DNA of 18,256 nt. Source: Methylophaga sp. (lineage in GTDB: Bacteria > Pseudomonadota > Gammaproteobacteria > Nitrosococcales > Methylophagaceae). The notes under the pieces are model-generated. The model was not told the origin of the DNA, searched no databases, and saw only the letters and a list, made by a program, of their open reading frames with translations. Positions 7,621 to 14,763 of this stretch are shown here, in pieces. The DNA lies in the NCBI GenBank assembly GCA_013139345.1, contig WTAY01000050.1, forward strand, positions 1 through 18,256, given 5' to 3'. The position numbers and the translations under genes are program-made. Position 1 is the stretch's first letter. Every line of letters starts with the position of its first letter.

Positions 7621-9726
7621 ATGAAGGCATCGCAACAAATAGGTAATCATTTATTCTCAAGCTTGATGAGCTGTGTGGTCTATAGCTGGGGTATCGGCTT
7701 AGTTGTTAGCTTAGCTTTGATGGGGTTGGTTTTATTTTCATCACCTGCTCATGCTGAGATTACTGATGAGCAAGTTTTAGAGACGGTGCAATCATTCTCT
7801 GATTTTCAATCAGGTCAGTTGGTGTTTCGTACAGAGCTGGGAGAGTATCTGGTGAGCCCAAAGCTTAATACTGACGTTGATATTGAGATTAATGGCTTAT
7901 TGGCACGAGTAACCGTGAGTCAGACATTCTCTAATCCATCTTCACAGTGGCAAGAAGGCATTTATGTTTTTCCCCTTCCTGAAACTGCCGCCGTTGATCA
8001 TTTACGAATGAAAGTGGGCGAGCGGTTTATTGAAGGCGATATTAAACCCAAGCAGCAAGCTCGGAAAATATATCAACAGGCAAAAAATGAGGGTAAACGA
8101 GCGAGCCTTGTTGAACAGCAACGACCTAATATGTTCACCACGTCAGTGGCAAATATTGCACCAAACGATAGTATTACTATTGTTATTGAATATCAGCAAA
8201 TGGTGTCACAAGATGCGGGTACGTTTAGTTTACGGTTTCCAATGGCGATAACCCCGAGGTATATATCGGGAGTATCGATAGAAAATACACAAGAAATTAA
8301 CCATTTTAGTGGCAGTGGTTGGGCCCTAAATACGGATAAAGTACCCGATGCCTCACATATTACACCACCTGTTTTAGCGGCAGAAAGCGAATCAAGTCAT
8401 CACGTAAATATATCCATTATGCTGGCGGCTGGCTTTGATTTGGATTACGTGAAGAGTGCTTATCATGAAATTGAAGAAGTGATTGTTGATGCGAACACGA
8501 GAAAAATACGCTTAGTTGATGATATTGTAGCAAATCGTGATTTTGAATTAGTTTGGCAGGCTAGCGATCAGCAAGCACCTCAAGCGGCGCTCTTTAGGCA
8601 GCATAAAGACGGCAATGATTATGCCTTATTGATTCTAACGCCGCCAAATCAGCTGAATATTGACAGTATTTCACGTGAACTTATTTTCATTGTTGATACA
8701 TCAGGTTCGATGGATGGCACATCAATGAAACAGGCAAAGTTAGCATTGCAATATGGATTGACACAGTTAAGGCCACAAGACAGTTTTAATATAATTCGCT
8801 TTAGTGATGATGTGGATAGTCTATTTAGACAAGCAAAAGTTGCAAGTAGAACAAGCCTAGATATTGCCCATGATTATGTTAATTGGTTGCATGCCGACGG
8901 TGGAACAGAAATGGCTCCTGCATTAAAAATGGCATTGCAGGCTAAGCAAACCACCGAAGGACTTCGCCAAGTTGTCTTTTTAACTGATGGCAGTGTTGGT
9001 AATGAAGATGAGTTGTTTTCCATTATTGAACGCGATCTAGGCAATAGTCGTTTATTTACCGTTGGAATTGGTAATGCGCCGAATAGTCACTTTATGAATA
9101 GAGCGGCATTATTCGGTCGGGGAAGCCATAGCTATATTAGATCTGAAGGCGAAGTAAGACAAAAAATGCAGACGTTATTTGCTAAGTTATCTCAGCCTGT
9201 CTTAACGGATATTAAGCTTGAATTAAATGACGTTGACAGTGAAGTCTTCCCTAAAGCAGTGCCTGATTTATATTTGGGTGAACCACTATTACTGACATTA
9301 AAAGCGACAATGTTGCCAGATGAAATTGTGATTAAGGGCATGTACGGTAATCAAGCATGGCAGCAGAAGGTTACTTTACAGGGTGGAGGGCAATCTGAGG
9401 CGGTATCAGTATTATGGGCGCGACGTAAAATAAGTGAATTAATGGATGAATATCGACGAACTCATCATGACAGCGTTAAAGCCGAGTTAGTCGAGACCGC
9501 CTTAGAACATCACTTAGTCAGTAAATTTACATCACTGGTAGCGGTAGATAAAACACCTGTGCGTCCATTGGCTAAAAAGTTAAATACTCAGACTATTGCT
9601 GTTAACCCTCCGGCTGGGAGTGTCATATCACAATTGCCACAAACGGCAACACCTGCAACATTACAGCTTATCTTAGGTCTATTGTTATTACTTGTGAGTT
9701 TGTTGCTACAGTGGAGGCGAGCATGA
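7621..9726 (+). CDS. VIT/VWA sortase-target surface protein with LPQTATP sorting signal
   Basis: A 701-residue exported protein of the 'marine proteobacterial sortase target' type. The long signal peptide ends near AHA (about residue 45). A VIT (inter-alpha-trypsin inhibitor) domain covers about 65-195, with WQEGIYVFPLPETAAVDHLRM, KQQARKIYQQA and NIAPNDSITIVIEYQ. A VWA domain (about 350-525) has a complete MIDAS metal site: D359-T-S-G-S363, the Thr of GGTEMAP and the Asp of FLTDGSVG. The C-terminus is a cell-wall-sorting-type signal: LPQTATP (672-678), a hydrophobic helix (about 680-697) and RRA. Ala replaces the Gly of Gram-positive LPXTG. VIT/VWA proteins usually bind partners through the MIDAS metal; the ligand here is unknown. 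The stop overlaps the sortase start by 4 nt. The start is supported by GGGAAGAG just upstream. Confidence 0.93.
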   Translation: MKASQQIGNHLFSSLMSCVVYSWGIGLVVSLALMGLVLFSSPAHAEITDEQVLETVQSFSDFQSGQLVFRTELGEYLVSPKLNTDVDIEINGLLARVTVSQTFSNPSSQWQEGIYVFPLPETAAVDHLRMKVGERFIEGDIKPKQQARKIYQQAKNEGKRASLVEQQRPNMFTTSVANIAPNDSITIVIEYQQMVSQDAGTFSLRFPMAITPRYISGVSIENTQEINHFSGSGWALNTDKVPDASHITPPVLAAESESSHHVNISIMLAAGFDLDYVKSAYHEIEEVIVDANTRKIRLVDDIVANRDFELVWQASDQQAPQAALFRQHKDGNDYALLILTPPNQLNIDSISRELIFIVDTSGSMDGTSMKQAKLALQYGLTQLRPQDSFNIIRFSDDVDSLFRQAKVASRTSLDIAHDYVNWLHADGGTEMAPALKMALQAKQTTEGLRQVVFLTDGSVGNEDELFSIIERDLGNSRLFTVGIGNAPNSHFMNRAALFGRGSHSYIRSEGEVRQKMQTLFAKLSQPVLTDIKLELNDVDSEVFPKAVPDLYLGEPLLLTLKATMLPDEIVIKGMYGNQAWQQKVTLQGGGQSEAVSVLWARRKISELMDEYRRTHHDSVKAELVETALEHHLVSKFTSLVAVDKTPVRPLAKKLNTQTIAVNPPAGSVISQLPQTATPATLQLILGLLLLLVSLLLQWRRA
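9713..9717 (+). promoter_or_regulatory. ribosome binding site fixing the sortase start
   Basis: GGAGG lies 5 nt before the ATG at 9723, which overlaps the upstream stop as ATGA. This favours 9723 over an in-frame GTG at 9711, which lies before this site. Confidence 0.75.
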
Positions 9727-10310
9727 AACAAGGTAGTGTTCACTATTTTCAAGTTATTGTCTTTGTGGCTGCAATCGCGTTATTAACATGTGGTGGGTAT
9801 ATCCATGCAAAAGCACAATTGGCGCAATGGCTTATTTCCTCAGCCTGGACTCAAGCAACGAATGATAAGGTTCAGATCAAACCATGGCCTTGGGCTGACA
9901 CGTGGCCGGTAGCAAGATTAGAAGTGCCACGATATAAGATAGATCACTATGTTTTAGCAGGTTCAACGGGTGAATCACTAGCCTTTGGGCCGGGGCATGT
10001 GTTTGCCTCAGCGGCACCAACAGAGCAAGGAAATACGATTATTGCCGCACATCGAGATACACACTTTGAATTCCTGCAAGATGTGCAACAAGGTGATGTA
10101 ATTACGATTCACAATACGAAGGGAAAGCGGCGAGACTATATTGTGCAAGATATGAAGGTGGTTGATAAAAACGATGTGGCTTGGCTAGATAATGCGGCAT
10201 ATTCCCATCAATTAACCTTGGTTACGTGTTATCCCTTTAATGCCATTCAAGTGGGTGGAAGATTGCGTTATGTTGTTCGTGCCGTATCCAGAGAAGATAT
10301 TTCAGCTTAA
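9723..10310 (+). CDS. class GN-type (marine proteobacterial) sortase
   Basis: A 195-residue membrane-anchored cysteine transpeptidase predicted to cleave the upstream protein between Thr and Ala of LPQTA and transfer it to an unknown acceptor. An N-terminal helix (about residues 9-29) anchors it, with the catalytic domain in the periplasm. The triad is visible: H110 in IIAAHRDTHFEFL, C169 in TLVTCYPF, and an Arg at R180 or R182 in GGRLRYVVRA. The substrate-like strand VARLEVPRYKIDHYVL and FGPGHV are also typical. The 4-nt overlap with the substrate gene implies coupled translation and a one-enzyme, one-substrate relationship. Gram-negative cells lack a Gram-positive-type wall, so the acceptor (lipid, peptidoglycan stem peptide or another protein) is open. 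Nothing is missing from the active site. Confidence 0.93.
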   Translation: MKQGSVHYFQVIVFVAAIALLTCGGYIHAKAQLAQWLISSAWTQATNDKVQIKPWPWADTWPVARLEVPRYKIDHYVLAGSTGESLAFGPGHVFASAAPTEQGNTIIAAHRDTHFEFLQDVQQGDVITIHNTKGKRRDYIVQDMKVVDKNDVAWLDNAAYSHQLTLVTCYPFNAIQVGGRLRYVVRAVSREDISA

Positions 10311-10439
10311 ATATATGTTGTGCTATGAGATTCGGGATAAACTCTGAAACCTGCATCTTCAAGTAGATTGGCTATATAAGAATAGTCCGATGTTCGCTAT
10401 AATTATGAAATCTTTGATTATAGATTGTGATTTTAACGA
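10311..10439 (+). promoter_or_regulatory. sortase-glyQ intergenic region with candidate glyQ -10
   Basis: This 129-nt gap contains a perfect TATAAT (10398-10403), 36 nt before the glyQ ATG, but no recognisable -35 at 16-18 nt upstream and no TGn extension. No Shine-Dalgarno sequence is seen immediately before glyQ (the bases there are TTTTAACGA). No convincing intrinsic terminator follows the sortase gene. The region shows no tRNA-like or T-box structure. Confidence 0.4.
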
Positions 10440-11378
10440 ATGAGTACAACATCAGTAGCTGTGGCTGAAACGCCAAAAACCTTTCAGGAATTGATCCTGA
10501 GACTGCAACAATATTGGGCTGAGCAAGGCTGTGTCTTGCTTCAACCTTATGACATGGAGGTTGGCGCGGGTACTTTTCACCCCGCTACATTCTTGCGAGC
10601 AATTGGCCCTGAGCCATGGAGTGCTGCGTATGTTCAGCCATCACGTCGTCCGACAGATGGTCGTTATGGTGAAAATCCAAATCGCTTACAGCATTATTAT
10701 CAATTCCAAGTGATATTAAAGCCGGCTCCAATAAATATTCAAGAACTGTATTTAGACTCATTGAAAATGTTGGGCTTAGATACGTCTATTCATGACATTC
10801 GTTTTGTAGAAGATAACTGGGAATCACCAACGTTAGGTGCGTGGGGCCTTGGTTGGGAAATTTGGCTAAACGGTATGGAGGTGACACAGTTTACCTACTT
10901 CCAGCAAGTCGGCGGGCTAGAGTGTAGTCCCGTCGCAGGTGAGATTACCTATGGTTTAGAGCGTATCGCAATGTATTTGCAAGGCGTGAGCAGTGTGTAT
11001 GATTTAGTGTGGTCTGAAGGCCCTAATGGCACAGTGACCTATGGCGATGTATTCCATCAAAATGAAGTGGAAATGTCGGAATACAACTTTGATCATGCGG
11101 ATGTTGATAGTTTATTCGTTAATTTTGATACTTACGAACGTGAGAGCGCTCGCATGATTGAAGCAGGTCTTCCTCTTCCTGCCTATGAATTGGTATTAAA
11201 AGCATCACATACTTTTAATTTATTAGATGCTCGTAAAGCAATTTCGGTGACAGAACGTCAACGGTTTATTTTACGAGTACGAACATTGGCTCGTGCCGTT
11301 GCACAAGCTTATTATGACCGTCGAGAATCGTTGGGCTTTCCTATGTTAGCGACAGCAAACAAGGAGGCTAAATCATGA
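10440..11378 (+). CDS. glyQ: glycine--tRNA ligase alpha subunit
   Basis: The catalytic (aminoacylation-site) subunit of the bacterial heterotetrameric glycyl-tRNA synthetase, a class II enzyme that charges tRNA-Gly in the cytosol. The 312-residue protein is near the usual ~303. Family sequence is strongly conserved: TFQELILRLQQYWAEQGC, QPYDMEVGAGTFHPATFLRA, YVQPSRRPTDGRYGENPNRL, FVEDNWESPTLGAWGLGWE, FTYFQQVGG and the class II ATP-site GLERIAMYLQ. The N-terminus is about eight residues longer than in E. coli; ATG at 10440 is the only obvious start, although it lacks a clear ribosome binding site. It overlaps glyS by 4 nt, giving the stoichiometric coupling expected of an alpha2beta2 enzyme. 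Confidence 0.98.
   Translation: MSTTSVAVAETPKTFQELILRLQQYWAEQGCVLLQPYDMEVGAGTFHPATFLRAIGPEPWSAAYVQPSRRPTDGRYGENPNRLQHYYQFQVILKPAPINIQELYLDSLKMLGLDTSIHDIRFVEDNWESPTLGAWGLGWEIWLNGMEVTQFTYFQQVGGLECSPVAGEITYGLERIAMYLQGVSSVYDLVWSEGPNGTVTYGDVFHQNEVEMSEYNFDHADVDSLFVNFDTYERESARMIEAGLPLPAYELVLKASHTFNLLDARKAISVTERQRFILRVRTLARAVAQAYYDRRESLGFPMLATANKEAKS
11361..11367 (+). promoter_or_regulatory. strong ribosome binding site for glyS
   Basis: A near-perfect AAGGAGG lies 7 nt before the glyS ATG at 11375 and inside the end of glyQ. It contrasts with the absent site at glyQ and ensures efficient coupled synthesis of the beta subunit. Confidence 0.75.
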
Positions 11379-13453
11379 GCAATACGCGTGATTTATTAAT
11401 TGAATTAGGTACAGAAGAACTACCACCTAAGGCACTGAAAAAACTCATTCAAGCATTTGAATCAGGAATTAAACAAGGCCTTGAAAAAGCAGAGCTGAAT
11501 TTTGATTCAATTCGTTCGTATGCCGCACCACGCCGTATGGCCGTTGTTGTTGATGGTTTACAGGTTCGTCAAGAAGACCGTATAGTTGAGCGTCGTGGCC
11601 CAGCTGTTACAGCCGCTTTCGATGATGATGGTAACCCAACAAGAGCGGTACAAGGTTTTGCTCGTTCTTGTGGTGTTGAGGTTGAAGAATTAGGCAAGCT
11701 GGAAACAGATAAAGGTGCTTGGTTAGTCTTTAAAAAACAACAAACAGGTGCTGAGGCAGACAGCCTAATTCCTGAAATTTTGCAGCAAGCACTCAATGAT
11801 TTGCCGATTCCAAAACGTATGCGTTGGTCAGATTTGCCAGGAGAGTTTGTTCGTCCTGTGCATTGGCTTGTTTTATTATTTGGTGATGAGGTTATTCCCG
11901 TTGAATTATTGGGTGTGACATCTGGTCGTGAAAGCCGAGGTCATCGTTTCCATCATCCTGAAACAATTCGTATTCAATCTGCTCAAACCTATGCGCCTCA
12001 GTTAGAAACTGAAGGGCATGTGCTGGTGGATATGACGGCACGTCGAGAAGCAATTCATGGCCAAGTGCTAGAGATAGCCATCAAATTAGGTGGTGAAGCA
12101 GTTTTAAATGAAGACTTATTAGATGAAGTGACGGGCTTAGTTGAATGGCCAGTCGCATTGTCAGGTTCATACGACAAACGTTTTCTTGAGTTGCCTGCAG
12201 AAGCCTTGATTTCTTCTATGGAAGAGCATCAAAAGTATTTTGCAGTACGCGATAAGTCAGGTGATTTACTACCTTACTTCATCACTATTTGTAATATTGA
12301 AAGTCGTGATCCAGCCCAAGTGATTGCCGGTAATGAGCGCGTCATCTTACCTCGATTGAGTGACTCTGCTTTTTTCTGGGAAACGGATAGAAAACGACCT
12401 TTAGCTGATCGCCAAGAACAACTAAAAACCATCGTTTTCCAAAACAAATTGGGATCGGTATTTGATAAATCAGCACGAGTTGCCAAATTAGCCGCAGTGA
12501 TTGCGACCGAGATTGGTGGTGATGCTCAATTAGCAGAGCGAGCGGCCTTATTAGCAAAATGTGATTTAGTTACAGAGATGGTGGGTGAGTTCCCTGATTT
12601 GCAAGGTATTATGGGGCGTTACTATGCTCGATTAGATGGCGAGCATGATGATGTGGCAGAAGCGCTTGATGAACAGTATCTACCACGGTTTGCAGGTGAC
12701 AAACTGCCACAAACAATATCGGGTCAAGCGGTGAGTTTGGCTGAGAAATTAGATACGCTCGTTGGCTTGTTTGGTATCGGTCAACCGCCAACAGGTGTTA
12801 AAGATCCCTTTGCATTACGACGTGCAGCATTAGGTGTGCTTCGAATTGTGATTGAGAACAAATTGGATCTTGATTTGTCAGCACTACTTGAGCAAGCGCA
12901 ACAAGGCTTTGATGACAAACTGACAGAAAAAGCTGTGACAGCTCAAGTTATGCAGTATTTCTTTGATCGTCTTCGAGGCTATGCTCAAGATAAAGGGGTC
13001 AAAGCAGATGTGTTTGAATCCGTATTAGCTGTTACTCCAACACGACCTTTAGACTTTATGCAGCGTTTAACTGCTGTTGCCGAGTTCCGTCAATTGGAAC
13101 AAGCTGAAGCATTGGCTGCTGGTAATAAACGTATTGGTAATATTTTACGTAAGAATGATGCCGAAGGTGATGCTGGTGCAATTGATGACAGTTTATTAGT
13201 TGAAGCTGCAGAGCAAGCATTAGCTAAGAAGCTCATAATAGTAAAGAGTGCCGTTGAACCATTGATGGCAAAGGCCGATTATGCGGGGGTGTTGAACACC
13301 TTAGCTGAAATGAGAGAAACAGTTGATGGTTTCTTTGATGAGGTGATGGTGATGGCAGATGACCTTACTATTCGAGCAAACCGTTTAGCGTTATTAAATC
13401 AAACTCGCGCCCTATTTTTAGGTGTCGCTGATATTTCACACCTTCAGGGATAA
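11375..13453 (+). CDS. glyS: glycine--tRNA ligase beta subunit
   Basis: The tRNA-recognition subunit of heterotetrameric glycyl-tRNA synthetase. At 692 residues it matches the usual ~689. The start DLLIELGTEELPPKALKKL is diagnostic. Other conserved stretches are YAAPRRMAVVVDGL, RRGPAV, KRMRWSD, FVRPVHWLV, GHRFHHPE, the ISSMEEHQKYFAV block, VILPRLSDSAFFWETD, LAEKLDTLVGLFGIGQPPTG and DPFALRRAALGVLRI. The C-terminal helical anticodon-binding region ends with FDEVMVMADDLTIRANRLALL. It is expressed with glyQ through a 4-nt overlap and followed 15 nt later by gmhB. No irregularity is visible. Confidence 0.98.
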   Translation: MSNTRDLLIELGTEELPPKALKKLIQAFESGIKQGLEKAELNFDSIRSYAAPRRMAVVVDGLQVRQEDRIVERRGPAVTAAFDDDGNPTRAVQGFARSCGVEVEELGKLETDKGAWLVFKKQQTGAEADSLIPEILQQALNDLPIPKRMRWSDLPGEFVRPVHWLVLLFGDEVIPVELLGVTSGRESRGHRFHHPETIRIQSAQTYAPQLETEGHVLVDMTARREAIHGQVLEIAIKLGGEAVLNEDLLDEVTGLVEWPVALSGSYDKRFLELPAEALISSMEEHQKYFAVRDKSGDLLPYFITICNIESRDPAQVIAGNERVILPRLSDSAFFWETDRKRPLADRQEQLKTIVFQNKLGSVFDKSARVAKLAAVIATEIGGDAQLAERAALLAKCDLVTEMVGEFPDLQGIMGRYYARLDGEHDDVAEALDEQYLPRFAGDKLPQTISGQAVSLAEKLDTLVGLFGIGQPPTGVKDPFALRRAALGVLRIVIENKLDLDLSALLEQAQQGFDDKLTEKAVTAQVMQYFFDRLRGYAQDKGVKADVFESVLAVTPTRPLDFMQRLTAVAEFRQLEQAEALAAGNKRIGNILRKNDAEGDAGAIDDSLLVEAAEQALAKKLIIVKSAVEPLMAKADYAGVLNTLAEMRETVDGFFDEVMVMADDLTIRANRLALLNQTRALFLGVADISHLQG

Positions 13454-13468
13454 AAGAGGACTCTTGCC

Positions 13469-14008
13469 GTGTCACTGATAATTCTGGATCGAGATGGTGT
13501 TATAAACCATGATTCGGATGACTTTATTAAGTCACCTGCTGAGTGGGAGCCAATTGAAGGGAGCTTGGAGGCGATTGCTCGTTTGAATCATGCAGGATAT
13601 CGTGTGGTTGTCATTACAAACCAATCTGGTATCGCACGAGGCTTATTGGATGTCGAGACCTTAACGCGGATCCATAGCAAAATGCGTCGAATGCTGGCCC
13701 AAGTTGGTGGAAAGATTGAATCTATCCTTTATTGCCCACATGGCCCCGATGATGATTGTGAGTGCCGTAAGCCCAAGGAAGGTGCTTATACTGAATTGGC
13801 TCATCGCTTACGTCTTGATTTGATTAATGTACCAGCGGTGGGAGATTCTTTACGAGATTTGCTTGCAGCACAGTCTGCTGGAGCAACCCCCATTTTGGTG
13901 AAGACAGGTAAAGGTGAGCGAACGCTCAGTCAAGGGATTCCTGACGGGATTGCTGTTTATGATAACTTATCTGACGTGGTGACTTCGCTATTGGAGTCAG
14001 ACCTGTAA
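13469..14008 (+). CDS. gmhB: D-glycero-beta-D-manno-heptose 1,7-bisphosphate 7-phosphatase
   Basis: A 179-residue HAD-family phosphatase that removes the 7-phosphate from heptose bisphosphate during synthesis of ADP-heptose for the lipopolysaccharide inner core. HAD motif I is LDRDG (nucleophile D7, acid/base D9), motif II is the Thr of VITNQSG, motif III is CRKPKEG, and motif IV is VGDSLRD. A structural zinc site has C89-x-H91-x5-C97-x-C99, with a shorter connecting loop than E. coli GmhB but like that of other gammaproteobacteria. The start is GTG, supported by AAGAGGA (13454-13460), 8 nt upstream, and by the need for motif I right at the N-terminus. Anomer preference (beta is usual in this pathway) is inferred from family, not seen. 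The gene ends TAATG with plsC. Confidence 0.94.
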   Translation: MSLIILDRDGVINHDSDDFIKSPAEWEPIEGSLEAIARLNHAGYRVVVITNQSGIARGLLDVETLTRIHSKMRRMLAQVGGKIESILYCPHGPDDDCECRKPKEGAYTELAHRLRLDLINVPAVGDSLRDLLAAQSAGATPILVKTGKGERTLSQGIPDGIAVYDNLSDVVTSLLESDL

Positions 14009-14763
14009 TGTTGTTTATTCGCTCATTATTATTCACCTGTATGCAGGTTGTTACGACTGTGCTATTTTCACTTTTGGGTGTGCTGTTATGGCCGATACCA
14101 TTTAAATGGCGCTATAAAGTAGTCAGTAAATGGGCACGTTTGAACTTATGGTTGTTAGAGAAAATCTGTGGCATTCATTATCAAATAGAAGGGTTAGAGC
14201 ATATTTCTGATGAACCAAGTATTATTATGTGTAAACATCAGTCAGCATGGGAAACGCTCGCATTACAAGTTATTTTCCCTCAACAAGTATGGGTTCTGAA
14301 GCGAGAGTTGCTATGGATACCCTTCTTTGGCTGGGGCTTGGCGGCTTTAAACCCTATTGCAATTGATCGCAGTGCCGGACGAAAGGCGCTTAGCCAAGTT
14401 GTAGCACAGGGTAAAGAACGATTATTAGCGGGTTCTTGGATTGTTATCTTTCCTGAAGGTACTCGTATTCCAACAGGTCAGATTGGTCGATTTGGTATTG
14501 GTGGAGCAAAATTAGCAGTAGAATCTAATGCTAATGTTATACCTGTTGCACATGATGCTGGTAAAGCTTGGCCTAAAAAAGGGTTTATTAAATACCCATC
14601 GACAATAAAGATGGTTATAGGTGAAAAAATAGCAGTGAAGGATAAATCTGCAGCAGAAGTAAATAAGCAGGTATATCAATGGATGGAAGGTCAAATGACT
14701 AGCCTAGAAGGTGGTCATCCTAAAGTCTTTGCGAAAGAGGATAAGAATAGTGGCAAGAAATGA
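14008..14763 (+). CDS. plsC: 1-acyl-sn-glycerol-3-phosphate acyltransferase (PlsC family)
   Basis: A 251-residue inner-membrane acyltransferase that converts lysophosphatidic acid to phosphatidic acid in phospholipid synthesis. One or two N-terminal hydrophobic segments (about 3-30) anchor it. The acyltransferase motifs are the catalytic H77 in CKHQSAWETLA, the glycerol-phosphate-contacting NPIAIDRSAGRKAL, FPEGTR (148-153) and a late VIPVAHDAG. Motif I reads H-x4-E (H77/E82) in place of the usual H-x4-D. The ATG shares one base with the gmhB stop. This glyQ-glyS-gmhB-plsC order is also found in Pseudomonas, where the PlsC homologue is called LptA. Because housekeeping PlsC can be encoded elsewhere, this may be a secondary enzyme, but that cannot be judged here. 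Confidence 0.9.
   Translation: MLFIRSLLFTCMQVVTTVLFSLLGVLLWPIPFKWRYKVVSKWARLNLWLLEKICGIHYQIEGLEHISDEPSIIMCKHQSAWETLALQVIFPQQVWVLKRELLWIPFFGWGLAALNPIAIDRSAGRKALSQVVAQGKERLLAGSWIVIFPEGTRIPTGQIGRFGIGGAKLAVESNANVIPVAHDAGKAWPKKGFIKYPSTIKMVIGEKIAVKDKSAAEVNKQVYQWMEGQMTSLEGGHPKVFAKEDKNSGKK
14736..14741 (+). promoter_or_regulatory. ribosome binding site fixing the fimX-like start
   Basis: AGAGGA lies 8 nt before the GTG at 14750 and matches the site used by gmhB. It favours 14750 over an in-frame GTG at 14711 and makes translation overlap the last 14 nt of plsC. Confidence 0.6.

Noticed and set aside
4466..9726. A flavinylation target for ApbE within the window
   Set aside because: I looked for the ApbE recognition pattern (D-x-x-S/T-G-A-T-like) in the TonB and VIT/VWA proteins; ISAATKEY in TonB and DTSGSM in the VWA domain do not fit, and the latter is a MIDAS motif.
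10311..10439. T-box or glycine riboswitch upstream of glyQ
   Set aside because: The gap is short, shows no T-box or aptamer-like conserved elements, and T-boxes are not expected in Gammaproteobacteria.
11569..12791. Minus-strand open frames inside glyS
   Set aside because: They mirror the codon pattern of glyS and encode no recognisable protein.
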